DNA of 64,000 bases from Oncomelania hupensis (GCA_036898135.1 CM072522.1:59655273-59719272); one strand, 5' to 3'; counted from the stretch's first letter, positions 1 through 11,635 are shown. A program made the numbers and translations. Notes: generated from the sequence alone by a model not told the origin.

Positions 1-718
1 TATTTTCTTCGGTAGGGCATCACTAACTGTGAATGTTTATAGGATCTGTCGAAAGGGGCGGGGTCAAAGTGAGTACCATTTAATAAAAGCTGATGTTTTT
101 TTTTTTGTTTTTTTTTTTTAAATTCACAATAAGGCTTATTTATAAACCGTTTGTCGCCGCCAGTTAATTTAGGCAATGAAAAGAACTCCACGGTCAAAGA
201 AATGTTTAATGTCTACCAGTAATAATTTAATACACTAATCTAACACTAAATATTATTATTTAAGAAAGAAATCCCCATGTCCCAAATCCATCCCCCCCGC
301 CCCCCAACAACTTTTTAACATTAATTAATTATCATATTCAATTTTTTGTAAAATAAAATAAATGATAGATTATGATTTGTGGATGTCTAAATAATTTAAT
401 TAAGTTAAGAACACTGTATGTTAAGTATTGTTTATGTGTTAACTGTTATGCATAAGGCTCGAGGTCAGGTTATAACCAACGGATTTCATGTTTTAAATTA
501 CTTTTCCTATTTGGCCTTAGTACTAACAGCTAGTTCATGCAAAGTGCGCTAGCTGATGCCGAAGCTGAATGTAGACAGATAGCCTATACACCTAACGTAA
601 GCTATGTGATGTACATAATGTTTCCATTCAAGGTTGACTCATATTAATTAATAATAATACTTAATATTTATAATGTATCTAACCTTCCGATCTTGGAGCA
701 CAAAGGGTGGGGTTTGAG
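1..718. other. AT-rich intergenic DNA, nothing recognised
   Basis: No credible coding frame or known repeat was seen. It contains a T-run near 98-120 and a C-run near 292-304. Probably ordinary intergenic sequence or decayed repeats. Confidence 0.5.
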
Positions 719-987
719 TAAGGGGGAGAGAGAGAGACAGAGAGGGAGGGAGGGAGAGGGAGAGAGATAATGAAGACTAGGAAAAAAATAGAAGGTGGGG
801 AGGGGGGAGGAGGAGAGAGAGGGAAGGTGGGAGGGTGTGTGGGTGGGGTAGAGATAAAGAGACGTAAGGTAAACGAAAATGTATATGCATTACATTACAT
901 CGTGTGTGTGTGTGTGCGTGTGTGTGTGTTTGCGAATGTGTGTGAGCGAGAAAGAGAGAGTACATGTATGTATGCGTGTGTGTGAGA

Positions 988-1032
<45 letters not shown>

Positions 1033-1060
1033 TGCATATGTGTGTTTATGTGTGAGAGAG
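719..1060. repeat. Compound GA/GT microsatellite
   Basis: Purine-rich GA and GGGA tracts (719-835), a GT tract (901-950) and a pure GA run (about 991-1027). Reading frames through it only encode low-complexity peptide. Confidence 0.9.
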
Positions 1061-3803
1061 AGACTTTAGACTTTAGACTTTAAACGTTTATTGCAATTAC
1101 AACATGTTACAAGGATAATAATTTTAAGCTTACAGCTTATTCTTACAATTAGTCCTTGTTTCAGGCACCCACTCAAGCATAATACATTTATACAATCAAT
1201 TAAACCTGCCACATGTTACATATATAAAAGTAAAACAATAATAATGTCAAAACAAGAACTTTTAACATATCTAAACGTCATCTGAACAATATAATATTAT
1301 ACCATTATAATAGGGTGACCTGTGGGTGGAAAAATTATGAATTTAAAATATGGTTAAAAATCATTAATTTAAATGATTTGATTGTTTTGTTTTGTTTAAT
1401 GATCGGAGGAAGTTCATTCCATAAAGACGGTGCTCTGAACCCAAAAATAGTCTTATATAGATCAATTCTTGGTTTAGGTAAGAGATAATTTTGGGAATGG
1501 TATACATTTGATGATTTAGTTAAAAATCGGGTTAGATAGTTTGGTGCAATATTGTTGTGAACTTTAAACATAAGCATGATCATATTATATTGAAATTGTT
1601 TATTTAGTGGTAAAATGTTTAATTTTATAAATTGTTCATCTGTTGAAATAGTTGTACAGTTAGAAATTAATTTTATTGCCCGTCGATGCAATGAATTTAT
1701 TTTTTGTATGTGATTATGACTAGCAGCACTCCACACAGTGGAAGCATAGTTAATATGCGAAAGACAGTGTGCATGGAAGAACACTTTTCTGGCATATTCA
1801 GGAGCAAAACATCGTAGTTTTGAAAGCAAAAACGTACTTTGGGAAAGGCGTTTACATATTTGATTAATGTGTTTATCCCATTTGAATTCTGAATCAATAG
1901 TAAATCCAAGTACACGATGGTCTGTTACTTGGTGGACACAAGTGTTATCTATTATAATATGTAATTGTAAAGGCTGTAATTGATGTTTTTGTCTTGTTGT
2001 GATTATCATGCACTCTGTTGTTCTAGGATGAAGAACCATTTGATTAGTTAGACACCAGTTTATCACATCATTTAAACTATTTTGTAAAGATGTTTGTATG
2101 GACGTAGTGTCTTTCCCAGAACAATGTAGTGTACTGTCATCTGCAAACAAATCACAGATTACATTTTTATCTGATATTTGGAGGTGGAGATCGTTTATAT
2201 AGATACAAAGTAGAAGGGGGCCCAGTAACGAGCCTTGAGGAACGCCACATTTTACTGTACCTTTTGCTGAGTAATGGCCATTTACTAACACTGTCTGCTC
2301 TCTATCACTTAAGTAAGATTGGAAAAAATTGACAGTTGCAGAATTATTCAGATACACAGATAATTTACTGATCAATACGAAATGATTAACCATATCAAAA
2401 GCTTTTGTAAAGTCTAGAAAAACGGCACCAGAAATTTCATTCTTATTAATTGCAGAGAGCCAAGTATCACATAATCTAACCAAAGCAGTATGGCACGAAT
2501 GATTTTTACGAAAACCAGATTGGAATGGATGAAAAAGTGCATGTTTCTCCATGAAAGTATTTACAAGTTTATACATATGTTGTTCAAGTGGTTTAGATAG
2601 AACATTGAATAATGAAATATGTCTAAAGTTATTTGGATCAGAAGTGTCCTTTGCTTTTGGAATTGGGACAACTTTAGCCATTTTCCAAGCATCAGGAAAT
2701 ATTTCAGTTTTAATACACAAATTATAGATAAAAGTTAATGGTTCAATGATGTAGGGCAGTGAAAGTTTTAAAATCAAAGAATTAATATTATCAAAACCGC
2801 AAGACTTTTTGTTTTTTAGACTTGTTATATATTTGGATACGTCATGAGTATTTAAGGGGGGAATGAAACATGTAGTATTCGGAGTTAGTCTGTCTTTACA
2901 AAAATTATCAAGTAATGCTGTAAGACTGTACGCAGGTTTATGACAAGTGGATTGAATGATATTATCAGTTATAGATAAAAAGTGATTATTAAAAGTTTCA
3001 GCTGATAGAGTGATAACAGCTGTGTGCTGTGTACATTTAGACTTTCCTGTTATCTCATTCATTGCTTTCCAAAGTGATTTTGTATCATGGTCATTCATTA
3101 TTAATGAAGTAATATACTTTTTTTTGGAGTCTCGAATCATAGTGGAGACTCTATTTCTTTGTTTCTTGTATTCCGCAAATCTTTTTTGTTTTTTAAATGT
3201 GTCACGGTTTTTCATTGCATCAATAATATCTGATGTCAGCCATTTAGGACATGTACTTTGTTTGACTCTTTTCTCTCTAATCGGTGCATGTTTATTCACG
3301 ATCATACAAAACCTGTCATACCACAGTCTTAAGGCTTTATAAGGATCATTACACAAATATATAGTATTAACGTAAGTAAAATGTAGATCATACAGGAATG
3401 CATCCTTGTTAAAAGATTTAAATGACCTAAATTGAATAATTGCATGTGCATTAAGTTTATGTTTTAGAATTTTGCACGATAAAGTGCATACTATAAGATT
3501 ATGGTCACTCATTGAAATTTGAGAAATATGTGCATTTGAAACTCTGTTGGAAATATTTGTATATATGTGATCTATTAAGGTTTTTGTGGTTTTAGTAACT
3601 CTCGATGGTGTATTTATAATTTGAGTTAGGCCAAATAATTGAACATATTCCGACCAAGCGGTTTGCGTTTTAAGCAAATCAATATTAAAGTCTCCCAGTA
3701 GCAATACATTAGGGTGCGACTTTGCAATGTTGTCCATCATATGAACAAACGTTTTGAACCATGTTTGAGTTGCTTTAGGATTTCTGTATATATAACCAAT
3801 CAT

Positions 3804-3812
<9 letters not shown>
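1061..3812 (-). mobile_element. 5'-truncated jockey/CR1-like LINE
   Basis: Read on the minus strand, the element enters from a GA/GT microsatellite near 3812, carries a long open ORF2, then a ~270-bp 3' UTR ending in an AATAAA motif (1087-1092) and three copies of a 7-bp tail unit, TAAAGTC (1061-1082). Missing the 5' part and ending in a short tandem tail is what target-primed reverse transcription leaves in this supergroup. No target-site duplication was found. Confidence 0.85.
1335..3803 (-). CDS. LINE ORF2: partial endonuclease plus reverse transcriptase
   Basis: An 822-codon frame without internal stops. The first ~110 residues are the C-terminal half of an AP-like endonuclease: YIYRNP at the start, GDFNID near residue 38, and the SDHN catalytic motif near residue 99. 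The N-terminal endonuclease strands are missing because the frame runs back into a microsatellite. The reverse-transcriptase core follows, with motifs such as AVFLDFTKAFD, GVPQGSLLGP and the catalytic FADD. The C-terminal tail is typical of jockey/CR1 elements (LWNELPPIIKQ). The start given is simply the first methionine; in a complete element the protein would begin further upstream. The intact frame suggests a fairly young insertion, but the loss of half the endonuclease makes it non-autonomous. Confidence 0.88.
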   Translation of the reverse strand: MIGYIYRNPKATQTWFKTFVHMMDNIAKSHPNVLLLGDFNIDLLKTQTAWSEYVQLFGLTQIINTPSRVTKTTKTLIDHIYTNISNRVSNAHISQISMSDHNLIVCTLSCKILKHKLNAHAIIQFRSFKSFNKDAFLYDLHFTYVNTIYLCNDPYKALRLWYDRFCMIVNKHAPIREKRVKQSTCPKWLTSDIIDAMKNRDTFKKQKRFAEYKKQRNRVSTMIRDSKKKYITSLIMNDHDTKSLWKAMNEITGKSKCTQHTAVITLSAETFNNHFLSITDNIIQSTCHKPAYSLTALLDNFCKDRLTPNTTCFIPPLNTHDVSKYITSLKNKKSCGFDNINSLILKLSLPYIIEPLTFIYNLCIKTEIFPDAWKMAKVVPIPKAKDTSDPNNFRHISLFNVLSKPLEQHMYKLVNTFMEKHALFHPFQSGFRKNHSCHTALVRLCDTWLSAINKNEISGAVFLDFTKAFDMVNHFVLISKLSVYLNNSATVNFFQSYLSDREQTVLVNGHYSAKGTVKCGVPQGSLLGPLLLCIYINDLHLQISDKNVICDLFADDSTLHCSGKDTTSIQTSLQNSLNDVINWCLTNQMVLHPRTTECMIITTRQKHQLQPLQLHIIIDNTCVHQVTDHRVLGFTIDSEFKWDKHINQICKRLSQSTFLLSKLRCFAPEYARKVFFHAHCLSHINYASTVWSAASHNHIQKINSLHRRAIKLISNCTTISTDEQFIKLNILPLNKQFQYNMIMLMFKVHNNIAPNYLTRFLTKSSNVYHSQNYLLPKPRIDLYKTIFGFRAPSLWNELPPIIKQNKTIKSFKLMIFNHILNS

Positions 3813-4259
<447 letters not shown>

Positions 4260-4261
4260 AG

Positions 4262-4400
4262 AATTGAATTCAAAAAGCGGCGGTCTGAAGAGATCGCTAT
4301 TACGAAGTCAGAATACAAATCAATTTTACTTTTAAAAATTTTAGATTGACTGCATCGAATACCATTATTGAAGGGAGGGAGTTATCAAGAAGTCATTTAG
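4262..4400 (-). mobile_element. SINE-C remnant
   Basis: The block around 4345-4395 (motifs AGATTGACTGCATC and ATTGAAGGGAGGGAG) matches the 3' half of SINE-C copies at 15640-15900 and 49282-49960. The tRNA-like head is absent. The call rests only on this similarity. Confidence 0.5.
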
Positions 4401-4530
4401 GATGCAGTCATATCCACAAGACTTATTATTTTAAAGTTTCTTTATACATTGCGTAATTTTATTCATAGTAATATCTGCGTTTACATTTTCGTAAAAGTAA
4501 ATTTTCGACGTTAACATCTGAGGTAAGGAG

Positions 4531-4768
4531 AAAAGCTTAATCTGGGACGTTACCTACATTTTCCAAATGATGTACAAAAGCTTAATCTGGGACGTTACCT
4601 GCATTTTCCAAATGATGTACAAAAGCTTCATCTGGGTCATTACCTGCATTTTCCAAATGATGTACAAAAGCTTCATCAGGGACGTTACCTACATTTTTCA
4701 AATGATGTACAAAAGCTTCATCTGGGACGTTACCTACATTTTCCAAATGATGTACAAAAGCTTCATAA
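4531..4768. repeat. 45-bp minisatellite, five copies plus a partial
   Basis: Unit starts AAAAGCTTAATCTGGGACGT; copies begin at 4531, 4576, 4621, 4666 and 4711, with a partial at 4756. Because 45 is a multiple of three, both strands stay open across it (15-residue peptide repeats); this is an arithmetic effect, not coding evidence. Confidence 0.93.
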
Positions 4769-4877
4769 GAAGGCATACTAGCACCCAAACAGGAGTTTAT
4801 GCTCATTGTTTAACTTGTTTTACGCTTTCCAATATTCTTTTGGGATCTAGGATTTCATCTTACGAATTCTAGCATGT

Positions 4878-5340
4878 CTATATGAGCAGCATTCCGACTA
4901 ACACAAAGTTTATATTCTTAAAAGCTGCCTTTTTCTGCTGAATATTAACTACATACCTATGCTTAGCTTTTCTAAGTAACGTTATAGTTTGCCTACATTC
5001 TGAATCAAACCATGGTAAATGGGTCCTGGGCTGTCTCCTATTCCTATTGTTGTTTTTTTCTTTTGCTTGGTAAGCATACCAATTTTTTTCTGCGGTATCA
5101 ACCATAATACTGGGATAAAAATATTGCTGGTATTACTAATTATATTTGTTTGACTCGCACTTGCGAAATTACCTAGCAGTCTACCTAACATCCTTGTAAC
5201 ATCGCCTACGCTATTCCGATCCAACTGTTTCAAAAAAGCTGAAGCTTTTTCTTTTTTCCAGACTTCTTTACAAGATGAGTTCAGGTTGGAAGGTTCAAAA
5301 TTACTACCATTGCTAAGAATATCGCCAACAGTGGGAGTGA
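4878..5340 (-). pseudogene. Decayed LINE ORF2 fragment (endonuclease-RT linker)
   Basis: The minus strand reads through two frames. From about 5337 to 5105 it has a W-K-K-E-K-A-S-A-F-L-K-Q-L stretch. After a frameshift, 5105-4878 encodes RQPRTHLPWFDSECRQ and LRKAKHRY. The PWFDxEC motif and basic LRKAKHRY block typify the region between endonuclease and reverse transcriptase in CR1/L2/jockey-type LINEs. No catalytic domain remains. It is separate from the element at 1061-3812 and in the same orientation. Confidence 0.65.
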
Positions 5341-6815
5341 ATAATTTTATAATTAAAAACACTGAAAGAAATAAAGACAGAAAGAAAGATAGAAAAAAAG
5401 GGACAAGGAAATAAAAGAAATGAAAAGAAAGAAAGAAAGAACAGAAAGTAAAGAAAGACAACCATTTAAACGCCACAACCAGGAAATTCACAAAACACCT
5501 AATTTTGCTAAATAAAATAATTTCAGTTGAATTCGATAGTGTTTATTTAGCAACTGTAATACAATACTGTACAGTACAGTACAATACAATATAATATAAT
5601 ACAATACAACTTTATTGTCCGATAAAAACCAGAATTTTGCTTTAAAGCGACATTAGGGAATTCTACAGAATTGTGAGTATATAATAGTATAATATTACAC
5701 TTGGATGATGTAAAACATGGTATACGAATCTCCGTTCGTTTGTCCACTGAAACAACTGGGGACTTCTCATTGCTGTATGAACACATTCTGTCAGTAATTG
5801 TAAAGACTAGAATAATACAGCACGTTAACACTTAACGCTATTCTTGTATTTCAAACTTTTACCCTACAGAGTTTGATCATAGTAGAAGAGTTTATTAATC
5901 CACATCAATACAACGTAAGCTCTCTGGTAAGCGCATCGAGGAAAGTTTGCAGGACTCTCAATAAATAGCGTATTATGTAAGCCATGCCAGGACTGCGGGT
6001 GGACATACTTAGACAACGGGCATGATGTCACTTACTCAGTAACTGTTATGAATACTCTTGGCTAGTAGCCTACGGCCTAGGTTAATTAAACTGTAGCGTT
6101 CAATAAAAAAACAAAGAAATATAACTGCGTGACGTTTTGCTAAGGGCAGCTATAGTCTACGTGTAAGTCACGCGAGGATCGTAATCGTAGCAGACGACCT
6201 TTTACAAACGCCCCGACACGACCCAATATAAGCCACAAACAATGTATAACATAAGCAATATTAGTTATCTCCAACGATTTTTTTAACATTTATAATGAGT
6301 GTTGCCCCATTGAAAACTGTAACATTACATCAAAATATAACTTCTTTCAACAGTCCGTTGTTTTTTTTAAACAGATCGATACATTCAATTCCTTTTGTGC
6401 ATAATTTGTAACCACATTGAGGTGGATTCTAGCAATAGCACTGCAACGAACTGTGTATAGAACAACACAGTTTGTTTGTTTACATGCCAAGAAAGAGAAG
6501 GCGAAAACGCAAAGCTCAGCGGACAGGCTTGAACCATGAGTGTCCACTCTCTCATCGGTTAGTGTGATCACGTGACAACAATGCAACGCCCCCCGGTAAA
6601 CTCATTGTCATAAACATTAAGAACCCGTGAACATAGGGTAGGCCCTTTTAGTAGCCACGTAGTAAGTTAAGGCTTCAGTGATAAAGCACTTTAAGGTTTT
6701 AAGGAATACAGTAACAGTTAACTAAGGTTTAAGTATCGCATTAATGAGGGATGTTCAAGTCATGCGGACCTCTACTACTAATGTTTATAACAATATAAAT
6801 AATGATTATGATGAT
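5341..6815. other. Intergenic DNA with A/G-rich and TACAATA-type simple repeats
   Basis: 5341-5475 is rich in GAAA-type units. 5560-5620 is a degenerate array of ACAATA/ACAGTA followed by CTTTATTGTCC, which looks like a LINE 3' end in minus orientation. From 5650 to 6815 no gene, RNA or repeat was recognised; short frames there show no family motif. Confidence 0.5.
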
Positions 6816-6826
6816 GATGCATCATC

Positions 6827-7468
6827 AATCCCCGTTGGGGTACCGGGGGTTTCAATATAAATAGTATCCCCACTTTCTGGAAATTTAGTGCTTTAAATTC
6901 CCACTGTCGCTGTCTTTCTCATTTGCTCTTTCTCATTCCTGCTCTTTTCTATCAATCTGCTATACTATCGTCTTCTTCGCTAGACCAATTTCCTACCTTT
7001 TTCTTGAAAACTCTTCCGGGACAAGACTCCTTGTTTGTTATGAGGTCTGTTGGATCAGCTTGGGAATATTGGACGCTTTCTGCCAGGTGGTCACTAGGGC
7101 TTCCTATGATGTTATTATTTAGCAATGTAGGCATTTTATATGTATGTGTTTTGTTGATAATTTATAACGATATTTGTATTCTGTTTTGTATTTTGTAAAC
7201 GGGGGTTCGATAAGTTGGGGTGGAGCCTCAGCCGTCACCTGCGTGGGATGTCTTTATTGTAAAGTGACTGGCTGGTGGAGAGCTTTCTCCTCTCTGAAAA
7301 TCCTTATCGGGAAGAGAGGGGACTATAAACTGATACACATACATACATGGAGAGCTTTCGGTTTTACCACTAGGGTTGTTTCAGCAGATCTTTTATGCGG
7401 ATCGGGGGTTGTCCGGTCCTGATTTGGCTCGGAAGAGTCCACTGGACCTAAAGCAATAATAATGTAAG
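6827..7468 (+). mobile_element. Family A element, full length, with 11-bp target-site duplication
   Basis: A dispersed ~600-bp non-coding element. It begins near a G/C-rich motif (CCGGGGGTTTC at about 6843), has TATAAATA 13 bp later, and ends in GGTCC...GGACC, a stem of ~34 bp (about 7422-7451), then an AATAATGTAA tail. The same 11-mer, GATGCATCATC, flanks it at 6816-6826 and 7469-7479, marking the insertion ends. A methionine-led frame near 7040-7195 recurs in other copies but carries no known domain. Probably a SINE-like or TATA-bearing non-autonomous retroelement; class unknown. Confidence 0.8.
6856..6863 (+). promoter_or_regulatory. TATA-box-like motif at the 5' end of family A
   Basis: TATAAATA sits at the same place in the other copies with a 5' end: near 56965 on plus, and complementary near 18460 (one base changed near 15430) on minus. 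The constant position suggests an element promoter; this is inference from conservation. Confidence 0.45.
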
Positions 7469-7484
7469 GATGCATCATCCTACC

Positions 7485-7546
<62 letters not shown>

Positions 7547-7620
7547 TATATACAATAACTACAACAACAGCAACAATAACAACAAAATAATATATTAATA
7601 AACTAACGTAAACAATTACA
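7469..7620. repeat. (TAA)n microsatellite
   Basis: (AAT/TAA)n at about 7484-7543, followed by ACAACA-rich sequence to about 7590, immediately after a family A tail and its target duplication. Confidence 0.9.
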
Positions 7621-7905
7621 TCTTAATTATTAGGGGACAGTTGAACACATTTGACCATTGGCGTTGCTTCATGGACTAATGAAACATTGTGGGAAAAAGT
7701 CCACAACAATCGTAAAGTTAAAGTCCAGGTCGAGATTAACAAACGTCACTTGTCGAGTCACAACAGTCAGGACCTCGGGAATCATGTAAGGCGCATCTCT
7801 GGACGTTTACACCTCCCATCTCAGTACGACTTTATGTCACAATCGTCACGTCATCAATTGCGTCACCTTGAACATGCATTCCGTTGTAAAAATGCGATGA
7901 TGACG
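7621..7905. other. Unassigned 285-bp stretch
   Basis: A frame from 7651 runs into the following microsatellite, has no recognisable motif and depends on the repeat for its length. No feature supported. Confidence 0.4.
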
Positions 7906-8035
<130 letters not shown>

Positions 8036-9200
8036 TGTATATTTAATATAGCGCGTTTTTATATAAATGCTCAACGCGCTTTACAATAACAGCCATTTAC
8101 ACAAACATGCTACACATAGAAAGCACAATATTTAAAAACAACATCAGCAAACAAGCAAAGCATACCAAGCAAGACCTCAACAACATAGCCATACATACAA
8201 AGCGCGAAAGGATATACAAGCACACAGTTAAACCACGGCAATACAAACAACAGGGTCATAAAGACAAAAACACTAAACATACAAGCAAATCATAGTACAA
8301 CATAATCAGAGCAAGACAATTAAACAACATAACAATTAAACCATACACACAATTAGCATATCACACGTAAATAATCAGCAACATACATGACAAAACACAA
8401 GCAGGGCATACTCGCGGGCAAAGTAAGTCACTGAGATGCAGGCACGGACATGAGGGGTGGAAGGGTGCAGGGGGAGGGGGGGAATGTTTATGTGTATGCA
8501 AGTGGGAAAAGATGAGTTTTTAGGCCTGTGCGGAAAGAGTCAGGGGAGGCAGAGTGACGAAGACTGGCAGGGAGAGAGTTCCAGACGAGAGGAGCAGCAA
8601 CGGTAAAAGAGCGTTCACCAAAGGATTTAGTGTTTACTCTAGGGGTAAAAAGAATGGAGGTGTCTGCTGAGGAGCGGAGTGTTCTGGATGGTGTGTATAT
8701 CTGAATCATATCTGTGAGGTATGCGGGTCCCGTTTGTGTAAATGCACCAAAAGTAAGGCATGCGATTTTGTATTTGATGCGTGTCTCTATAGGAAGCCAG
8801 TGAAGTGCTTGAAGGTGGGGGGAAATGTGCTCAGACTTGCGGATTCTCAGGATTAGGCGGGCAGCATTATTCTGCAGTTTCTGTAACCTGATAAGGAAGT
8901 ACTGAGGACAGCCATGCAGCAAGGCATTACAATAGTCCAGACGAGACAATATGAACGCAGAGATAAGAGTCTTTGCAGCTTGCTCAGACAGATAGTGCCG
9001 AATCGAACCAATACGGCGGAGTTCAAAGTTGACAGCACGAATGAGGCTCAGTACCTGTGCATGCATAGTAAGGTGGGAGTCTAGCGTGACGCCTAGGTTC
9101 TTTACAGTATCAGAGAAAGGGACAATAGCATTGCCTATGGTAATGTACTCTGGAAGTTGAATGGAGGAAGACATGCGTGGAGAAGAGACAACCATGACTT
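8036..9200 (-). mobile_element. 5'-truncated jockey/CR1-like LINE, 3' half
   Basis: On the minus strand the element carries the C-terminal part of ORF2, a ~450-bp A/C-rich 3' UTR and a GC-containing end with GTAAAGCGCG then GCGCTATA (about 8050-8085). Its 5' truncation abuts a (GAT)n tract at 9206. Related to the decayed copy at 11740-12600. Confidence 0.82.
8488..9195 (-). CDS. C-terminal part of a LINE reverse transcriptase (truncated)
   Basis: 235 open codons covering the end of the RT domain and the following conserved region: VKNLGVTLDSHLTMH (RT thumb-side motif), SRLDYCNALLHG, LQKLQNNAARLI, HWLPIETRIKYK and PLVWNSLPASLR. These are standard for jockey/CR1-type ORF2 C-termini. The catalytic FADD region and everything upstream are missing, so it cannot be functional alone. 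The first methionine has no biological meaning as a start. Confidence 0.8.
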   Translation of the reverse strand: MVVSSPRMSSSIQLPEYITIGNAIVPFSDTVKNLGVTLDSHLTMHAQVLSLIRAVNFELRRIGSIRHYLSEQAAKTLISAFILSRLDYCNALLHGCPQYFLIRLQKLQNNAARLILRIRKSEHISPHLQALHWLPIETRIKYKIACLTFGAFTQTGPAYLTDMIQIYTPSRTLRSSADTSILFTPRVNTKSFGERSFTVAAPLVWNSLPASLRHSASPDSFRTGLKTHLFPLAYT

Positions 9201-9205
9201 CCGTG

Positions 9206-9213
9206 ATGAAGTA

Positions 9214-9247
<34 letters not shown>
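9206..9247. repeat. (GAT)n microsatellite
   Basis: About twelve GAT units at the 5' truncation point of the neighbouring LINE. Confidence 0.92.
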
Positions 9248-9282
9248 CGTTCTTATATACAGTTTTCATTTCTTCGTTGTTT

Positions 9283-9620
9283 AATGAATAAAATAGCGCT
9301 TTTCCAACTCAAGACTGCTCAAGGCGCTATGCGAAAACTAGATCTAACTCAAAGCGCCAACTTGCAATGCTGCTGGGTGCGCTTCGTCTAACGACCATGA
9401 ACGACCCAAAGACAATGTGGAAGCACCTTTAGTATTATAACTGGCTGTGTTTAGCCTTAGGTTACTAGCATCCCTCCTCACCCATCTAGGATATGAGAGT
9501 CTGAATTTTCAAAGTCCGTGCCATGTAATGCATGCGTCACACAGGCTAGACCTCGGTTTACATCCGACATGAGCACAAAACCCAAAGGGGAAAAGGATGC
9601 TATATGCTAAACAGCAGCAC
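9283..9620 (-). mobile_element. SINE-B copy, diverged
   Basis: Minus orientation. The tail region, seen at the left as AGCGCTTTTCCAACTCAAGA, and inner blocks (TTTCAAAGTCCGTGCCATGT; CTAGACCTCGGTTTACATCC) correspond to the complete plus copy at 16030-16465. The middle is rearranged and no clear tRNA-like head survives. Confidence 0.7.
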
Positions 9621-9644
9621 AAAATAAATACCACCAGAACAACA

Positions 9645-10030
9645 TATATGTTGCTTCATGGATAACAGCTTACTGACTGACTTCCATATGGATCGATTGA
9701 TGTATACGTTGCTTTATGGATAGAAGCTTGCTGACTGACTTCCATATGGATAGATATCCAAAGGGATAGGTTGATGAATACGTTGCTTTATGGATAGCAG
9801 CTTACTGACTGACTTCCATAGGGATGGGTTGATGAATCTGTTCCTGATTTGGCTCGGAAGAGTCCGCTGGACCTAAAGCAACAACGATGTAGTGTTATTG
9901 ATGAATACGTTGCTTTATGGATAACAGCTTACTGACTGACTTCCATAGGGATGGATTGATGAATACGTTGCTTTATGAATAGCAGCTTACTGACTGACTT
10001 CCATAGGGATGGATTGATGAATACCTTGCA
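9645..10030. repeat. ~60-bp minisatellite
   Basis: About five diverged copies of a unit containing CTTACTGACTGACTTCCATA and GATTGATGAATACGTTGC. It is interrupted at 9838-9893 by a family A tail. Confidence 0.85.
9838..9893 (+). mobile_element. Family A 3'-tail fragment inside a minisatellite
   Basis: Only the terminal hairpin region (TTCCTGATTTGGCTCGGAAG ... GGACCTAAAGCA) is present, flanked on both sides by the 60-bp repeat. It is a severely 5'-truncated insertion. Confidence 0.8.
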
Positions 10031-10426
10031 TTATTCAGTTGGAAAAATCCCTTCTTTTTCTATAGCTTTTCCCCCTCCCCCTCATCGTACAAGCTCCTTC
10101 TCCCTATCTTCTTCTTCATGTTCTTCTTCCTCCTTCTTTCGGTACGGTTGCTAAGCAAAGCATTATAGCTTCACAGTTAGATAGAGAGCGTACGTTTCCA
10201 ATAAGCGCATGTTCTGATCGATAAACTTAGAGTCAATTCGATCCGATCTGGTTTAACCAATCAATGTTGTGCACGCTGGTTAAAGGTAATTGTAGATTAT
10301 ATAGTCCCACGACACCGGAGCGTATAGGCGACTACTGGTCACATTATTCTGACACCAACAAACCAGTTGATGGTGAGGTGAGGAGGTGGGGGTGGGGGTG
10401 GGGGGTGGAAACTAATATGGACACAC
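10031..10426. other. Unassigned intergenic DNA
   Basis: A C/T-rich stretch (10055-10140) then unique-looking sequence and a G-rich run (10376-10410). Frames here have no recognisable motif. Confidence 0.4.
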
Positions 10427-10500
10427 TTTGGCCAATCCGGGATTCGAACCAGGTACCTTTCGGTTACTAGTAAGCCGCTCTATCAACTGACGCTGGTTCT
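10427..10500 (-). mobile_element. tRNA-like SINE head with intact B box
   Basis: The complement of 10440-10450 reads GGTTCGAATCC, an exact Pol III B box. About 30 bp upstream on that strand is an A-box-like GTCAGTTGATAGAG. The arms do not form a convincing complete cloverleaf, so I call a tRNA-derived SINE head, not a tRNA gene. Confidence 0.6.
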
Positions 10501-10936
10501 CGGTGGTCATTGCCTTTAGCAGCTTTCTAAAGTGGAAAGTGCACTATTTTAGAACAACTCTTTTTCTTATTCTTCTTAAGCTGCGTCTGTACTGTGTCAA
10601 AGTTATTAAATGTCGCAGAAAATACACACACACAAATCGTGTGTAATAGTGACAAATACTAAGAGTGTCCACCCAGGCAAAACTAATCAAAGCACTAAAC
10701 TTAACACAATGGCAAGCTATTCAAATTGATGTCAGACACTCGCGAACATTAACATAGCTAATAATTAGCATTTTCAAAAGTGTTCAGATCATTTCTGTGG
10801 CGATGCTGTCACTCGACTTTAGAAGCAAAATAAAGCTTGGAATGATGAACTATCTAACTAATCGCAAGCAAAACTGATTAAAATAAGTTCAGCCAATTTT
10901 GAGTTCAAGCGCAAAACGTTTATTTTAATTTAATTT
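10501..10936. other. Unassigned intergenic DNA
   Basis: No coding or repeat signal recognised apart from a short ACACAC run near 10624. Confidence 0.4.
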
Positions 10937-11128
10937 CAGTAAATCGTTCTTAAAAAGCGCTTTTCCAACACCAGAGCTGCTATAGGCACTGGCTGATACA
11001 GGAACTAAACCAATCCGCTTGAGGCGCCCACCTGCAGCCTTTGGGCGCATAGTCTGATGCCCAGACAACTGAGCGAAATCCTGGGCGACCGGATATGGAA
11101 GAGATGGGACCCAGTGCTTCCTGGGTGT
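10937..11128 (-). mobile_element. SINE-B copy, 3' half
   Basis: Minus orientation: the tail (AAATCGTTCTTAAAAAGCGC at left), GGCTGATACAGGA and GGGCGCATAGTCTGATGC all match the plus copy at 16030-16465. It is cut off by the (AAT)n repeat at 11129. Confidence 0.8.
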
Positions 11129-11410
<282 letters not shown>

Positions 11411-11455
11411 TTGTACCGCGGCCTTCCTCACTAGAGCTCATAGCGCTTTACAGAA

Positions 11456-11457
11456 AA

Positions 11458-11512
<55 letters not shown>

Positions 11513-11635
11513 AGTGAAAGCAAAATATGAAATGCTAAATCAGAACACACCCACACCCAAGACCACCCACACCCACCCATCACCCATACCCCTCCCTCCC
11601 CACACACACACAACGACTATGACTTTGCTTGAAGT
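11456..11635. repeat. (AAAT)n and C/A-rich simple repeat
   Basis: (AAAT)n at 11457-11512, then CACACCC-rich DNA to about 11612. Confidence 0.9.

Noticed and set aside
4567..4872. Frames on both strands across the 45-bp repeat
   Set aside because: Repeat length divisible by three keeps frames open; no other coding evidence. The same applies to 29473-29685 and frames over 50642-51065.
6923..7198. Recurring frame SVGSAWEYWTLSARWSLGLP in family A copies (7040, 17915 minus, 38500, 57589)
   Set aside because: It recurs because the element is repeated; copies carry frameshifts and no known domain is present. A relict coding region cannot be excluded.
10427..10500. A functional tRNA gene on minus
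   Set aside because: B box is perfect but the stems do not pair as a complete cloverleaf, and dispersed tRNA-derived SINEs are common here.
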